From Streptomyces dengpaensis (GTDB taxonomy: Bacteria; Actinomycetota; Actinomycetes; Streptomycetales; Streptomycetaceae), in the NCBI RefSeq assembly GCF_002946835.1, contig NZ_CP026652.1, forward strand, positions 8,370,001-8,434,000: a stretch of DNA of 64,000 bases, in the 5' to 3' direction. Made by a program: the position numbers and the translations under genes. A model generated the notes under the pieces. That model searched no databases. It had not been told where the DNA came from and saw nothing but the letters and a program-made list of their open reading frames with translations. Shown here one piece after another: positions 37,129 through 45,861 of this stretch (position 1 is its first letter; the number at the start of each line of letters is the position of its first letter).

Positions 37129-37983
37129 TCAACAACGGTGGTTCGACTCGTGGTGGGTGGGAAGCGGCGACGGCTCGTCGGGGCCGAGGCCTGTGCCTGC
37201 CGCGTTCTTGCGTGCGCGGCGGCGGTCGTTGGCCCAGGAGAGGGCGCAGGCGGCCAGATACAGCGCGGTGATGGGGCCGGCGAGCGCGAGCATGCTGAGC
37301 GGGTCGCCGCTGGGTGTGGCGATGGCGGCGAACGCGGTGATGCCGAGGACCATGTGCCGCCACCAGCTGGCCATCCGCCGGGCTGTGAGGACGCCGGCCA
37401 GGTTGAGCATGACGAGGAGCAGGGGGAGTTCAAAGGAGACGCCGAAGACGACGACCATGCGGGTGGCCAGGTCGAGGAAGTCGTCGACGGGCAGGATGTT
37501 GGTGGCCTGGTGGGGGGTGAAGGAGATCAGCACCCGTGCTGTCGTGGGCAGGACGGCGTAGGCGAACGCGGCCCCGGCCAGGAAGAGGGGGATGCCGGTG
37601 GCGAGGAAGGCGAGGGTGTAACTCTTCTCGCCGCGGTGCAGGCCGGGGGCGAGAAACCTCCATAGCTGGTAGAGCCAGACGGGGCTTGCGCCGATGAGGC
37701 CGGCGGTCAGCGACACCTTGAGGGCGAGGGTGACGGGTGAGAGCAGGCCGTTGGTGGCGATGACGCCGCATCGTCCGGAGCCCGCCGTGCCGCCGTCGGC
37801 CAAGGGGACGCAGCCCGGCAGAGGTGCGATGACGAAGTCGATCAGCGGCATGTAGAACAGCCCCGCGACAACGGTCGTCACGATGACCGCGCCGATCGCC
37901 TTCACCAGGCGGTTCCGCAGTTCGCGGAGGTGGCCCGCAAGGGGCATGTGCCCCTCGGGGGCCGGGGATATGGCTGAGAGCAC
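37129..37983 (-). CDS. tatC: Sec-independent protein translocase TatC
   Basis: A 284-residue six-helix membrane protein that binds twin-arginine signals. HLRELRNRL near the N terminus, SPVWLYQLWRFLAPGLHRGEK (conserved F-x-x-P-G-L), and FGVSFELPLLLVML with the P-x-x-x-M/L helix are seen. GTG 37983 has GAGG about 8 bp upstream. It probably forms a second Tat translocase dedicated to neighbouring substrates, because housekeeping tatA/tatC are expected elsewhere in the genome (inference). Confidence 0.95.
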   Translation of the reverse strand: MLSAISPAPEGHMPLAGHLRELRNRLVKAIGAVIVTTVVAGLFYMPLIDFVIAPLPGCVPLADGGTAGSGRCGVIATNGLLSPVTLALKVSLTAGLIGASPVWLYQLWRFLAPGLHRGEKSYTLAFLATGIPLFLAGAAFAYAVLPTTARVLISFTPHQATNILPVDDFLDLATRMVVVFGVSFELPLLLVMLNLAGVLTARRMASWWRHMVLGITAFAAIATPSGDPLSMLALAGPITALYLAACALSWANDRRRARKNAAGTGLGPDEPSPLPTHHESNHRC

Positions 37984-38022
37984 GAGCAGACCTCGGTTCT
38001 TTCCCGCGGACGCCGTTGGGCG

Positions 38023-38334
38023 TCAGCGCACGCCGGCGTCCTGGACGTGGGCCCTGGCGGTGGTGTCCTTGGGCCCGGACGCGGTATCGAGGTCGCGCGC
38101 GGGAGCGATCTGGCTTGCGGAGTCGACCCGGCCCGCAAAGTCGGCCTGCGCGGGGGAGGAGCCTTGGGCGGTGGTCTCGTCCTCGCGGGTGCGCATGGCC
38201 TTGGTCTCGCTCTTGAGGATGCGCATGGACTGCCCGAGCGAGCGCGCCATGCCGGGAAGGCGCTTGGCGCCGAAGAGCAGGATGACAACGACGAGGATGA
38301 GCAGGATCTCGGGTGCTCCGAGTTTGCCGAACAT
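38023..38334 (-). CDS. tatA: Sec-independent protein translocase TatA
   Basis: A 103-residue pore-forming subunit. The single N-terminal helix [39 protein letters not shown] has the FGAKRLP hinge and amphipathic helix. The charged, glutamine-rich tail is slightly long. It lies 106 bp after the epoxide hydrolase and 39 bp before tatC on the same strand, consistent with an operon. Confidence 0.93.
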   Translation of the reverse strand: MFGKLGAPEILLILVVVILLFGAKRLPGMARSLGQSMRILKSETKAMRTREDETTAQGSSPAQADFAGRVDSASQIAPARDLDTASGPKDTTARAHVQDAGVR

Positions 38335-38440
38335 GATGGTTGCTGCCTTTTCGTGTCGGGAGCGTTGAATCGCTCCGCCGTGTGTGGGGGGTTGGGCTGG
38401 TGCGGGCGGGGCATGTGCCTGCCCCCGCCCGCACGGGTGG

Positions 38441-39760
38441 CTAGCGAAGGGGCCGGAAACCTGCGCGAAGCTCTTCTGTGAAGAGTTTCGGCTGTTCCCA
38501 GGCCGCGAAGTGCCCGCCCTTGTCGAGCTTGTTGTAGTGGATGAGGTTGGGGTAGGCCTTCTGTGCCCAGCTCTTCGGGGCTTGGAAGTTCTCGTCGGGG
38601 AAGGCGCTCACGGCAACCGGGATGGAGACGCCATTGGGGATGAGGGAGTATTTGTTCTCCCAGTACAGACGAGCGGCAGAAACCGCCGTGTTCGTCAGCC
38701 AGAAGAGCGTGATGTTGTCGAGGACGTCGTCACGGGTCAGGCCTTCCTTCTGTCCGGCGAAGGCCCGGGAGATCAGTTCCAGGCTGCGCCCGTCGTGGTC
38801 GAGCATGAAGGCCGCCAGGCCGATGGGCGAGTCTGTCAGCCCGGTCAGCGTCTGCGGGCGCGACCCCATGATGCGGGCGTAGGCGAGGTGCTTGTAGGTG
38901 AATTGCAGCTGCTCGTACGCGTGCTTTTCCTCGTCTGAGAGGCCGGGGGGCACCGGGCTGCCGGTCGCGAGCGCCTTGGCGATGTCGGGCGGAACCACGC
39001 CAGGCAAGTTGGTGTGAATGCCGACCAGCCCCTGGGGCTTCTGCACACCCATGCGATCCACGATGAGCGCACCCCAGTCGCCGCCCTGCGCCGCATACTT
39101 CGTGTATCCCAGGCGCTTCATCAGTGCTATCCAGGCACCGGCGATGCGGTCGGGGCCCCAGCCGGTCGTGGTCGGCTTGTCGGAGAACCCGTAGCCGGGC
39201 AGCGACGGGATCACGACATGGAAGGCGTCCGATGCCTTGCCGCCGTGTGCGGTGGGGTTGGTGAGCGGTTCGATGATCTTCAGCTGTTCGATGATCGAGC
39301 CGGGCCAACCGTGGGTGACGATGAGTGGCAGAGCGTTCTTGTGCTTGGAGCGGACGTGGAGGAAGTGGATGTCCAGCCCGTCGATCTCGGTGATGAACTG
39401 CGGCAGGGCGTTCAGTTTCGCCTCGACCTTGCGCCAGTCGTACTCCGAGGCCCAGTAGCGCGCTAGCTCCTGCATCGTCTCGAGCGGCACGCCCTGCGAG
39501 TGATCGGTGACGGTCTCGTGCTCGGGCCACCGCGTGGACACGATGCGCCGGCGGAGATCGACCAGATCCCTTTCCGGGAAATGAACACGGAAGGGACGGA
39601 TGCTCCCGCCCGCTGCCGGATGGAGGCCTGCTCCCCTTTCGGCTGCTGCGGCCGACTGGGCGGGGAACAGGCTGAAGGAACCCGCGACCGCCGCGGCCGT
39701 CGCAGCGGCCGAGGTGGAAAGAAAGGCCCGTCGAGAGTGCGGCGGAAGCATTTCAGACAT
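38441..39760 (-). CDS. Tat-exported epoxide hydrolase (EHN-domain alpha/beta hydrolase)
   Basis: A 439-residue secreted enzyme. The signal peptide has SRRAFLS followed by an alanine-rich hydrophobic stretch and AQSAAAA (cleavage near residue 37-40). The mature part starts with the epoxide hydrolase N-terminal domain ([13 protein letters not shown]...TRWPE) and continues with HGWPGSI (HGxP oxyanion), GGDWGALI (nucleophile Asp in GGDWG), YWENKYS (lid tyrosine) and [10 protein letters not shown] (catalytic His). ATG 39760 is preceded by GGAG. It is the first gene of a transcript that continues into tatA, tatC and tatB, so export machinery and substrate appear co-expressed. Natural substrate unknown. 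Confidence 0.93.
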   Translation of the reverse strand: MSEMLPPHSRRAFLSTSAAATAAAVAGSFSLFPAQSAAAAERGAGLHPAAGGSIRPFRVHFPERDLVDLRRRIVSTRWPEHETVTDHSQGVPLETMQELARYWASEYDWRKVEAKLNALPQFITEIDGLDIHFLHVRSKHKNALPLIVTHGWPGSIIEQLKIIEPLTNPTAHGGKASDAFHVVIPSLPGYGFSDKPTTTGWGPDRIAGAWIALMKRLGYTKYAAQGGDWGALIVDRMGVQKPQGLVGIHTNLPGVVPPDIAKALATGSPVPPGLSDEEKHAYEQLQFTYKHLAYARIMGSRPQTLTGLTDSPIGLAAFMLDHDGRSLELISRAFAGQKEGLTRDDVLDNITLFWLTNTAVSAARLYWENKYSLIPNGVSIPVAVSAFPDENFQAPKSWAQKAYPNLIHYNKLDKGGHFAAWEQPKLFTEELRAGFRPLR

Positions 39761-39899
39761 GGTGAATCTCCAAGGATTGTTCGAATTTCGTCGTACAAGG
39801 GTCGGCGCGTGGATGCTGACGGCGCCCGGCCGATCGTTTCGGTGGCCCAGTGACCGGGCGCGGATGTACGGTCACCGGTCCGATTCGGTCGTGTCATCC

Positions 39900-39927
39900 A
39901 CGTTAAAGCCTAAATTTAAATTTGCAA
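39900..39927 (-). promoter_or_regulatory. Shared TTGCAA-type promoter/operator, copy C
   Basis: Minus strand: TTGCAA (39927-39922), 16-bp spacer ATTTAAATTTAGGCTT, TAACGT (39905-39900), about 140 bp ahead of the epoxide hydrolase. It aligns with copies A and B, including the flanking GACTTGCA and TTTAAATT. Confidence 0.65.
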
Positions 39928-40154
39928 GTCAGGTGGCGGTCGAGGCGTTCGTGGCGGCCCGCAAAGGACTCCTGCCTGGGCTGAGCCGGCTCCGGCCGCG
40001 GGCGGGCTCCGTCCAGGAAGCTCCGCTTCCCGGGCGGGTTTGCAGGGGCATCGGTCTCCCAAGCCCTGTCCGCGCGGCCCGGCGGGGCCGGGGGCTCCAA
40101 GGCGAGCCGCCCCGGTCCCGCCGGGCGAGGTGGTGCCAGGTTCGAACGGGTCAT

Positions 40155-41145
40155 CTACCGGTGCGATGCGGCCGCATGGGGGGCACGTCGTTCTCGGTCG
40201 CGGTACGGGGCCAGGAACGCGGTCAGCGCCGCCAGCATCTCCTCGGGAGCCTCCTGCCGCTGCGCCCACTTGCCGTAGAAGCGGGGCACATCCAGCAGCA
40301 CCCCGACGGCGCAACGCCAGGCCTCCTCCGCCAGGGCTTTGCTGCCGCGCACCAGCCGGGTGACGAACTCCTGACGGGGACCGGCGGCGGCCTTCCAGGC
40401 CCGGTTGCACGCGGTCACGCGGCCCGCTCGGCGGCCTTGGCCTTGGCCTCGTCCTCGGTGCTGGGGCGCACCTTGTGGCCGTGCTCGGCCGGGTCGGCGC
40501 AGCACACCGGCTGGTGCTCGTCGTCGAGCCTCGCGCTGTGGCCGGGGCAGCCTGGGTGACTGGTGGGTTCCCCAGACCGGTGGTCAGTTCCGAAAGAGGC
40601 CGGGCGGTGTCCTTCTCCCCGTACGACAGCCGCGTTGGCAGAAGGGTGACGCCTGCCATCTCCAGCGCCGCGATGGCCTGTTTGTGGGCCGCGCGGTCGG
40701 CCTGCTCGGCCTTCAGCAGCGCGAGTTCCTGGTCCCAGTGGCCGCGCCCGCCGCCGTCCTCGTCCCGGGCCAGCGCTCGCAGCAGGCGGTCCTGCGCGCC
40801 GGGCACGTCTTCGACCTCGGCGAGCTGGGCGATCTGCTCCAGGTCCATGCCCCCGGCCGAGGCCCGGCGCAGCGAGGCGTCGTCGAGTTGCTGCGCCCGG
40901 CCGAGCCGCTTGCCCGTCCCACGCTTGAGGCCCAGGGCGCCGCGCGCGGCCTGCTTCTGCTCGACCTCGTCCATCCCGATCAGCGAGAGTTCGGCCGCCT
41001 TGAGCGTGTCCTTGGTCGACATGCACTGGCGCTGGCGGTTCTCGATCAGGGACAGGAACCGCGTCCACGCGTCCCGGCCGACCAGGTCGGCGCGGACGTA
41101 CGCCTCGATCGGCCGCTTCTCGTGGCCCTCCGCTTTTCTCGGCGC
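40155..41145 (-). pseudogene. ParB-family partition protein, truncated and frameshifted
   Basis: The minus strand encodes EGHEKRPIEAYVRADL, LSLIENRQRQ, LGLKRGTGKRLGRAQQLDDASLRR, MDLEQIAQLAEVEDV and LSELTTGLGNP in one frame, then ARLDDEHQPVCCADPAEHGH in a second, then NRAWKAAAGPRQEFVTRLVRGSKAL to a stop at 40155 in a third. These are the middle and C-terminal parts of the large ParB/Spo0J-like proteins of streptomycete plasmids. The N-terminal ParB nuclease-like domain is missing at the junction near 41145. This is evidence of former plasmid DNA. Confidence 0.8.
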
Positions 41146-41283
41146 TGCCCCACCCCGAAAAGTGCAGGTCAGGGCCTGGTCGGCGGATCGCCGAACGTGA
41201 CCAGGATGCCGTCCAGCCTGACGGTCACCGTCCGGCCCGGGCTGCTTAGGAGCCGTGCGCAGGCCTCCATGTCCTCGTCGTAG
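41131..41283. repeat. 150-bp direct repeat, copy 1
   Basis: Aligns without gaps to 55131-55283 with roughly a dozen differences. It covers the last ~38 codons and 3' flank of the hypothetical gene at 41169-41474 and lies at the ParB remnant's broken edge. Confidence 0.85.
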
Positions 41284-41474
41284 CGCGCGACTTCGCGTTC
41301 GGGCGCCTCGAAGCGGGCTCCGCGCCGGATCGCCCCCCAAGGCTCCAGCAGCCGCGCCACCTTGGCCGTACTCGGCTCTGCGCTGGGATAGATGTGGAAT
41401 CCCGGCGTCTGCGTGTAGTCGACGTCGTTCGGGCCGTAGGGCATGTGTCCGGCGGTGGCCAACTCCACGGCCAT
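41169..41474 (-). CDS. Hypothetical protein (unknown family)
   Basis: Reads MAVELATAGHMPYGPNDVDY, then a SAEPSTAKVARLLEPWGAI segment and YDEDMEACARLLSSPGRTV. Protein-like with even composition, but I do not recognise the family. The frame is open further upstream (DDPEWAQGIAESANREEDAARRA...LPGLSEDLIETEQFRA) to beyond 41600, so the real start is probably an upstream non-ATG codon or has been lost against the divergent dipeptidase gene. A copy of its C-terminal ~38 codons recurs at 55169-55283. Confidence 0.55.
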   Translation of the reverse strand: MAVELATAGHMPYGPNDVDYTQTPGFHIYPSAEPSTAKVARLLEPWGAIRRGARFEAPEREVARYDEDMEACARLLSSPGRTVTVRLDGILVTFGDPPTRP

Positions 41475-41648
41475 GGCCCGGAATTGCTCCGTCTCGATCA
41501 GGTCTTCCGACAGTCCTGGCAGGTCCAGGGACGCGACTGCGGCGCGCCGGGCGGCGTCCTCCTCCCTGTTCGCGCTCTCGGCGATCCCCTGGGCCCATTC
41601 CGGGTCGTCGTATGTTCGCCGGGTTGAGGCGTGCGAGATGATCGCGTC

Positions 41649-42311
41649 ATGAATGAGATCGTCTTGATGTCGGACCCGAAGGTCACCGCGATACCCGTCA
41701 TGGAATGCGGCGAACGTCTCGTGGACGTGCGCCGCGGCGGCTCGTTGCTGGTCGACGCACGCAAACAGGATCCGGCAGATGCCTTCGCGTACCTGCGGGA
41801 TGGCGTGCTGGATCGGCTACTCAAGGCCCAGGCGATGCTTCCGCGGGGCCTGCGGCTGCTGTTCGTCGAGGGGTACCGGCCGCCCTCACTCCAGCGGGCA
41901 TACTTCGAGGAGTACGCCAATCAGCTGCGCGTCAGCCACCCTGAGTGGCTCGACGAGCAGATCCACTCGGCGGCGAGCCGCTATGTGTCCCCGCCCGACA
42001 TTGCCCCGCACAGTGCGGGCGCGGCCGTCGACCTCACCCTGGCCGACACCAGCGGGCGCGAGCTGGATCTGGGCACACGGATGAACGCGGACCCGGAGGA
42101 GAGCGAGGGCGCCTGCTACACCGACGCCCTCAACATCAGCGAGGAGGCCCGCGCCAACCGGAAGCTGCTGGGCTCTGTGCTCACCGCTGCGGGCCTGGTG
42201 AACTACCCGACGGAATGGTGGCACTGGTCCTTTGGCGACCGTTACTGGGCTCTGGTCACCGGGGAGGCCGCGGCCCTCTACGGCCCGAAGGAGATCACCC
42301 CGCGCCGCTGA
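41649..42311 (+). CDS. D-alanyl-D-alanine dipeptidase (VanX family)
   Basis: A 220-residue zinc peptidase of the VanX/DdpX type that hydrolyses D-Ala-D-Ala. Zinc and catalytic residues are visible: FVEGYRPPSLQ (Arg), PHSAGAAVDLTL (H..D zinc ligands) and EWWHWSFGD (Glu base and His ligand). ATG 41649 is taken; a GTG at 41631 in frame is possible. There is no vanHA-like neighbour, so this is more likely cell-wall recycling or intrinsic tolerance than a glycopeptide resistance operon. Its 3' end overlaps an IS630 scrap on the other strand. Confidence 0.93.
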   Translation: MNEIVLMSDPKVTAIPVMECGERLVDVRRGGSLLVDARKQDPADAFAYLRDGVLDRLLKAQAMLPRGLRLLFVEGYRPPSLQRAYFEEYANQLRVSHPEWLDEQIHSAASRYVSPPDIAPHSAGAAVDLTLADTSGRELDLGTRMNADPEESEGACYTDALNISEEARANRKLLGSVLTAAGLVNYPTEWWHWSFGDRYWALVTGEAAALYGPKEITPRR

Positions 42312-42575
42312 CCAGCCCGGCCTTGCCGGACTGACCGTTCAGACGCCGATAGCCGACGGTGGGGCGTCCCCAGCGGATGTCCTTCTCGCTACGGATGCGG
42401 GCACGTTCGCGGCGCTGGGCGGCCAGGACCTCGGGGTGCCGGGCGTTGGCGTTGCGCCAGCGCAGATAACGGTGCAGCTCCCGGGTCTGGATGGGGTGGT
42501 TGGGGTGGTGGGAATGGGCCAGAGTGAACTGCCCCAGTGGCCCGAAGTGTGCCTCGATTTTCCAGCTCGGCGGCG
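42295..42575 (-). pseudogene. IS630-like transposase C-terminal scrap
   Basis: The minus strand reads KIEAHFGPLGQFTLAHSHHPN and then LHRYLRWRNANARHPEVLAAQRRERARIRSEK, resembling the end of IS630-type transposases. It is fused to the broken IS4-family gene near 42575 and overlaps the dipeptidase 3' end. Confidence 0.6.
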
Positions 42576-43477
42576 GGATGGCGGCGGTGATCGAGGAAAG
42601 TGGTGGCCAACCGGTAGTGCCCCCGCAGCCGCAGCCCTTTGACGGTGGTCACCGCGATGTGCGAGTCGATGATCCGCAACCGGACCCCGTTGATCCGGGT
42701 CAGGTATGTTCCGTCGGGCAGCAGCGCCCAGCGGGCCGGGGTGCGCGCTCCCTTGAACCGGACGAGGAGCTGGGCGCCGTTGGCCGCGGCCTTGGCCAGG
42801 AAGTCGTCGGTGTCGAAGCCCCGGTCGTTCAACAACAGCATGCTGTCGTCCAGCAACGGCAGGAGCTGCTCGGCATACGCGGTCTCCTTCTGCGGCACCG
42901 GTCCGAAGACCGCGCCGAGCAGGGCTCGGGTCCCTGTCTCACACAGCACCATGAGCTTCAGCATCGGGTAGCCCTCCTGCCCGTAGCGGTGCTTGTGCTT
43001 GCCGAGCCAGGCGCACACCCGCGGCCGGTCGGGGGCCTTGGCGGAGCTGCATCCGTCGAAGGCGACGGTCCTCCAGTGCCGGTAGCACACGCCCGGGGTC
43101 CGGGGCCCGGCGACAGGACCGGCCAGGGCAGTGAACAGCTGCTCCAGCGGAGCCGCCCCAAGACGGCGACGCAGGTCACGCAGGGCCTTCTCCGACGGGC
43201 GCCGCATGCACAACTGCCGCAGGCCGGCGCTGAGTTTGTCCCACACCCGCGCGTATCCCAGGCCCGGGAAGAGCGCCATGGCCAGGACGAAGTACACGCC
43301 CGCCCGCGACGGCAGCCTCCGCACTCTCGCCTGCATGGTGCGCGTCTGGATCAGAACGTCATCGACGAGTTCGAACGGGAACTGCCGGGTCAGTTCCCCC
43401 AGATGTCCGGGCGCGTACACGCCCTCGGCGACGGTAACGGTGCGCGTGAGCACGCTGGTGGCACACTGGTTGGGCAA
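42576..43477 (-). pseudogene. IS4-family transposase, 3' truncated
   Basis: The N-terminal DUF4372-like part (LTRQFPFELVDDVL...LPSRAGVYFVLAMALFPGLGYARVWDKL) and DDE core (TVAFDGCSS first D, LLNDRGFDTDDFL second D) are present. After LATTFLDHRRHPAA the family sequence containing the catalytic glutamate is lost and replaced by an IS630-like tail. The outer end is near 43610 (CTTAACTACGCGGCCTTGAA). Start codon uncertain (TTG 43477). Confidence 0.85.
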
Positions 43478-43611
43478 CGGGACTCCTTCGAGCCGGAAGA
43501 CCTTCGTCGGCTTCCTCGCTCTACCAGGAGTCCCGTCCCCATGTGCGCCACATGCCCCGATCCGCCCCGCCCCCTTGACAGCCGCGATCTCGCCTTAACT
43601 ACGCGGCCTTG

Positions 43612-44850
43612 AAAGTACCCACTGGAGTTGCGTGAGCGTGCGGTGCGGATGTATCGCACCACGGAGCCGAAGCCGCAGATCAAGCGGCTGGCCGTCGACC
43701 TCGGAGTCCATCCGGAGGCCCTGCGGACCTGGATCCGTCAGGCCGAGGCCGATGCCGGCGAACGCGACGACCGGCTGACCACCGGCGAGCGCGAGGAACT
43801 CGCCCCTGCGCAAGGAGAACGCCCAGCTCAAGCGGGCGAATGAGGTGCTGCGGACTGCCTCGGCTTTTTTCGCCGCACAGCTCGACCCGACCCGGCCCAG
43901 GTGGCCGTTCTCCTCGACGAGCACCCACACCTGGGGGTCGAGCCCGTACTCCGGGAACTGCACATCGCTTCCTCCACTTACTACCGCTGGCGCCGCGCCG
44001 AGAAGGAGCCGTGCGAGCGGCGCCGCCAGGACGCGGAGCTGACGGAGAAGATCCAGCGGATCCATGCCGACTCCGGCGGGACCTACGGCTCGCCGCGCGT
44101 GCACGCCGTCCTGAAGCGTGAGGGCGTGCACGTCGGCCGCAAGCGGGTCGAGCGCCTGATGCGCGAGGACGGACTCGCGGGCATCAGCCCGCGCCGCATA
44201 GGCTTCACCCGCCGGGATTCCAAGGCCACTCTGGCCCCGGACCTGGTGCAGCGGGACTTCACCGCATTCGCGCCGAACCGACTGTGGGTCACCGACCTCA
44301 CCATGATCTCCACCGGCGAAGGCCCCTTGTGGCTGTCCGCGATCCGCGACGCGTTCTCCCGACGCGTCGTCGCGTGGGAGACCTCGGCCCGCGCTGACGC
44401 AGACCTGGTCTGTCCACGCTGGAGTACGCCCTGGCCAGCCGGGAGGTCGAGCCCGGACAGCTCATTCACCACGCGGACCACGGCTGCCAATACACATCCA
44501 TCAAGCTCACAACACGCCTGCTGCGAGCGGGAATTGAGGCATCCATGGGGTCCGTCGGGGACTCCTACGCGTCAACGCTCTGGCCGAGAACCTGTGGATA
44601 CTGATCAAGACCGAGTGCGTCCGCGGCCGCGTCTTCGCCACTCGCGCCGAGGCGAACCTTGCACTCTTCGAGTACATCGACGGCTTCTATAACAGCCGGC
44701 GCATCCAAGCCCGGCTCGGCTGGCTCAGCCCCATCGAGTTCGAGGAGAAGTACTACACCGACCAGGCGTCGGCCGAACAAGCGAACCTGAAACCCCGTCA
44801 CCCTGCCCTGACCAGCTGATCAGCACCTCCCGCACAACGGGGGAACCTCA
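43612..44850 (+). mobile_element. IS3-family element, degenerate
   Basis: Two overlapping transposase genes typical of IS3 with at least three frameshifts. The right end is near 44850, where TGAGGTTCCCCCGTT (minus strand) forms the terminus and cuts an older gene fragment. The left end has lost the orfA start where it meets the IS4 element. Confidence 0.75.
43620..44819 (+). pseudogene. IS3-family transposase orfA/orfB, multiple frameshifts
   Basis: OrfA: LRERAVRMYRTTEPKPQIKRLAVDLGVHPEALRTWIRQ, shifted at about 43803 (two bases lost) before LRKENAQLKRANEVLRTASAFFAAQLDP. OrfB: HIASSTYYRWRRAE..GSPRVHAVLKREG.. and NRLWVTDLTMIST with the first D, shifted at about 44410 (one base lost) and again near 44570 (two extra bases). 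It ends with ENLWILIKTECVRGRVF..YIDGFYNSRRIQARLGWLSPIEFE. All IS3 landmarks are present but not in one frame. Confidence 0.88.
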
Positions 44851-45007
44851 GTCCCGCTTGTTGCCGGCCTCCACCTCCGGCACCCTCACGGCCGTCAGCA
44901 GCTGGCCGATCTCCCGCCCGGTCAGCCCCTGTTCGGTGTCGCCGAGCACACCGGCCACCGCTGTGACGACCGGCGCAGGTCAGGGCTCGTACGTACGTGC
45001 TGCCATG
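44848..45007 (-). pseudogene. N-terminal fragment of an unidentified protein, cut by IS3
   Basis: ATG 45007 begins MAARTYEP, then an in-frame TGA, then PAPVVTAVAGVLGDTEQGLTG and REIGQLLTAVRVPEVEAGNKRD to the IS3 edge. It resembles the start of small TIGR02391/abortive-infection-like proteins (helical lead, TG-EIG-LL motif). It carries both a nonsense mutation and a 3' truncation. The identity is tentative. Confidence 0.45.
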
Positions 45008-45189
45008 TCGTCTCCGCTTCCTCCGTCCCATGGCCAGCCAGCCAGAATGACACAGGTGCGGAATGGACACCTGCCAATTCCCCACACCCGAAAGACTGCG
45101 GCGACGCCACACTCCGGGACGCAGGCCGACCTTCCAGCCGAGATTGACCTTCCCCTGCCTGGTTGCCTCGCAAAGATCACCCCCCGGCG

Positions 45190-45490
45190 CCGTGCTGCGG
45201 CTGGCGGGTGGTTGGCCTTCAGCGGTGGTGATTGCAGGTGTGCAGCCACTGCGGGAAGGCGTCTCGTCGTTCCTGTTCGCTGCGGTAGGGGGGCGGGCGT
45301 AGGCCCATTCGTCGAGCAGGGTGCGGTTGAGGCGTTCGACCTTGCTATTGGTCTGGGGCCGGTAGGGCCGGGTTCGCTCATGGGCGATCCCGGCCGCCGC
45401 GAGCGTGTCGCGCCAGTCGCGTGAGCGGTAGCAGGAGCCGTTGTCGGTCTCCTTCTTCTCGTCCGCGTGGATCTCGTTGTAGGCGATGCG
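45190..45490 (-). pseudogene. IS481-family transposase C-terminal remnant
   Basis: Minus strand: RIAYNEIHADEKKETDNGS, YRSRDWRDTLAAAGI and RTRPYRPQTNSKVERLNRTLLDEWAYARP, then in another frame PYRSEQERRDAFPQWLHTCNHHR, the standard end of IS481 transposases around the catalytic glutamate. The N-terminal two thirds are missing. Confidence 0.82.
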
Positions 45491-45540
45491 GCGTCTGCAA
45501 CAGCGGTGTCGCTGAGGCCAAGCAGGTCTGAGCATGAGGG

Positions 45541-45570
45541 GCCCCGGCCGGGTCGGCGTCCGGCCGGGGC
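45541..45570. terminator. GC-rich hairpin, repeated at 52619
   Basis: GCCCCGGCCGG and its complement around an 8-base loop, followed by a second inverted repeat to about 45617. The same two-hairpin block recurs at 52619-52702, after the small gene at 52700. Confidence 0.65.
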
Positions 45571-45620
45571 TTGGTCCCGTCCGCCCCTAGAGCTCACGGG
45601 GTACGGGGACGGGCGGGTCT

Positions 45621-45842
45621 ATGACCGCGCAGAGGTTTCGGTACCACCACCGCGTGTTCATCGCACCCCCCTGGCCGGAGATCTACGAACAAGACAGCGA
45701 GCGCAGGCAGTCCTACCAGGAGGCCGAGCGCACCTACGAGTCAATGGTCACGACGTACACCGCCTACGGCTACGAGCTGGTACACCTTCCCCTCACCTCC
45801 GTCGCGAAGCGGGCACGATTCGTCACCGACTCCCTTCGCTGA
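45621..45842 (+). pseudogene. C-terminal fragment of an AAA_28-type ATPase
   Basis: Reads FRYHHRVFIAPPWPEIYEQD, then an EAERTYESMVTTYTAYGYELVHLP segment and RARFVTDSLR, matching the end of small AAA-family ATP/GTP-binding proteins in actinobacteria. The Walker A and B portions are absent. An in-frame ATG at 45621 exists but the product would lack the catalytic core, so it is treated as a fragment. Confidence 0.65.
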
Positions 45843-45861
45843 CCACTTCGGATCAACTCGT

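Noticed and set aside
41649..42311. Glycopeptide resistance operon
   Set aside because: Only a VanX-type dipeptidase is present; no VanH, VanA or two-component genes beside it.
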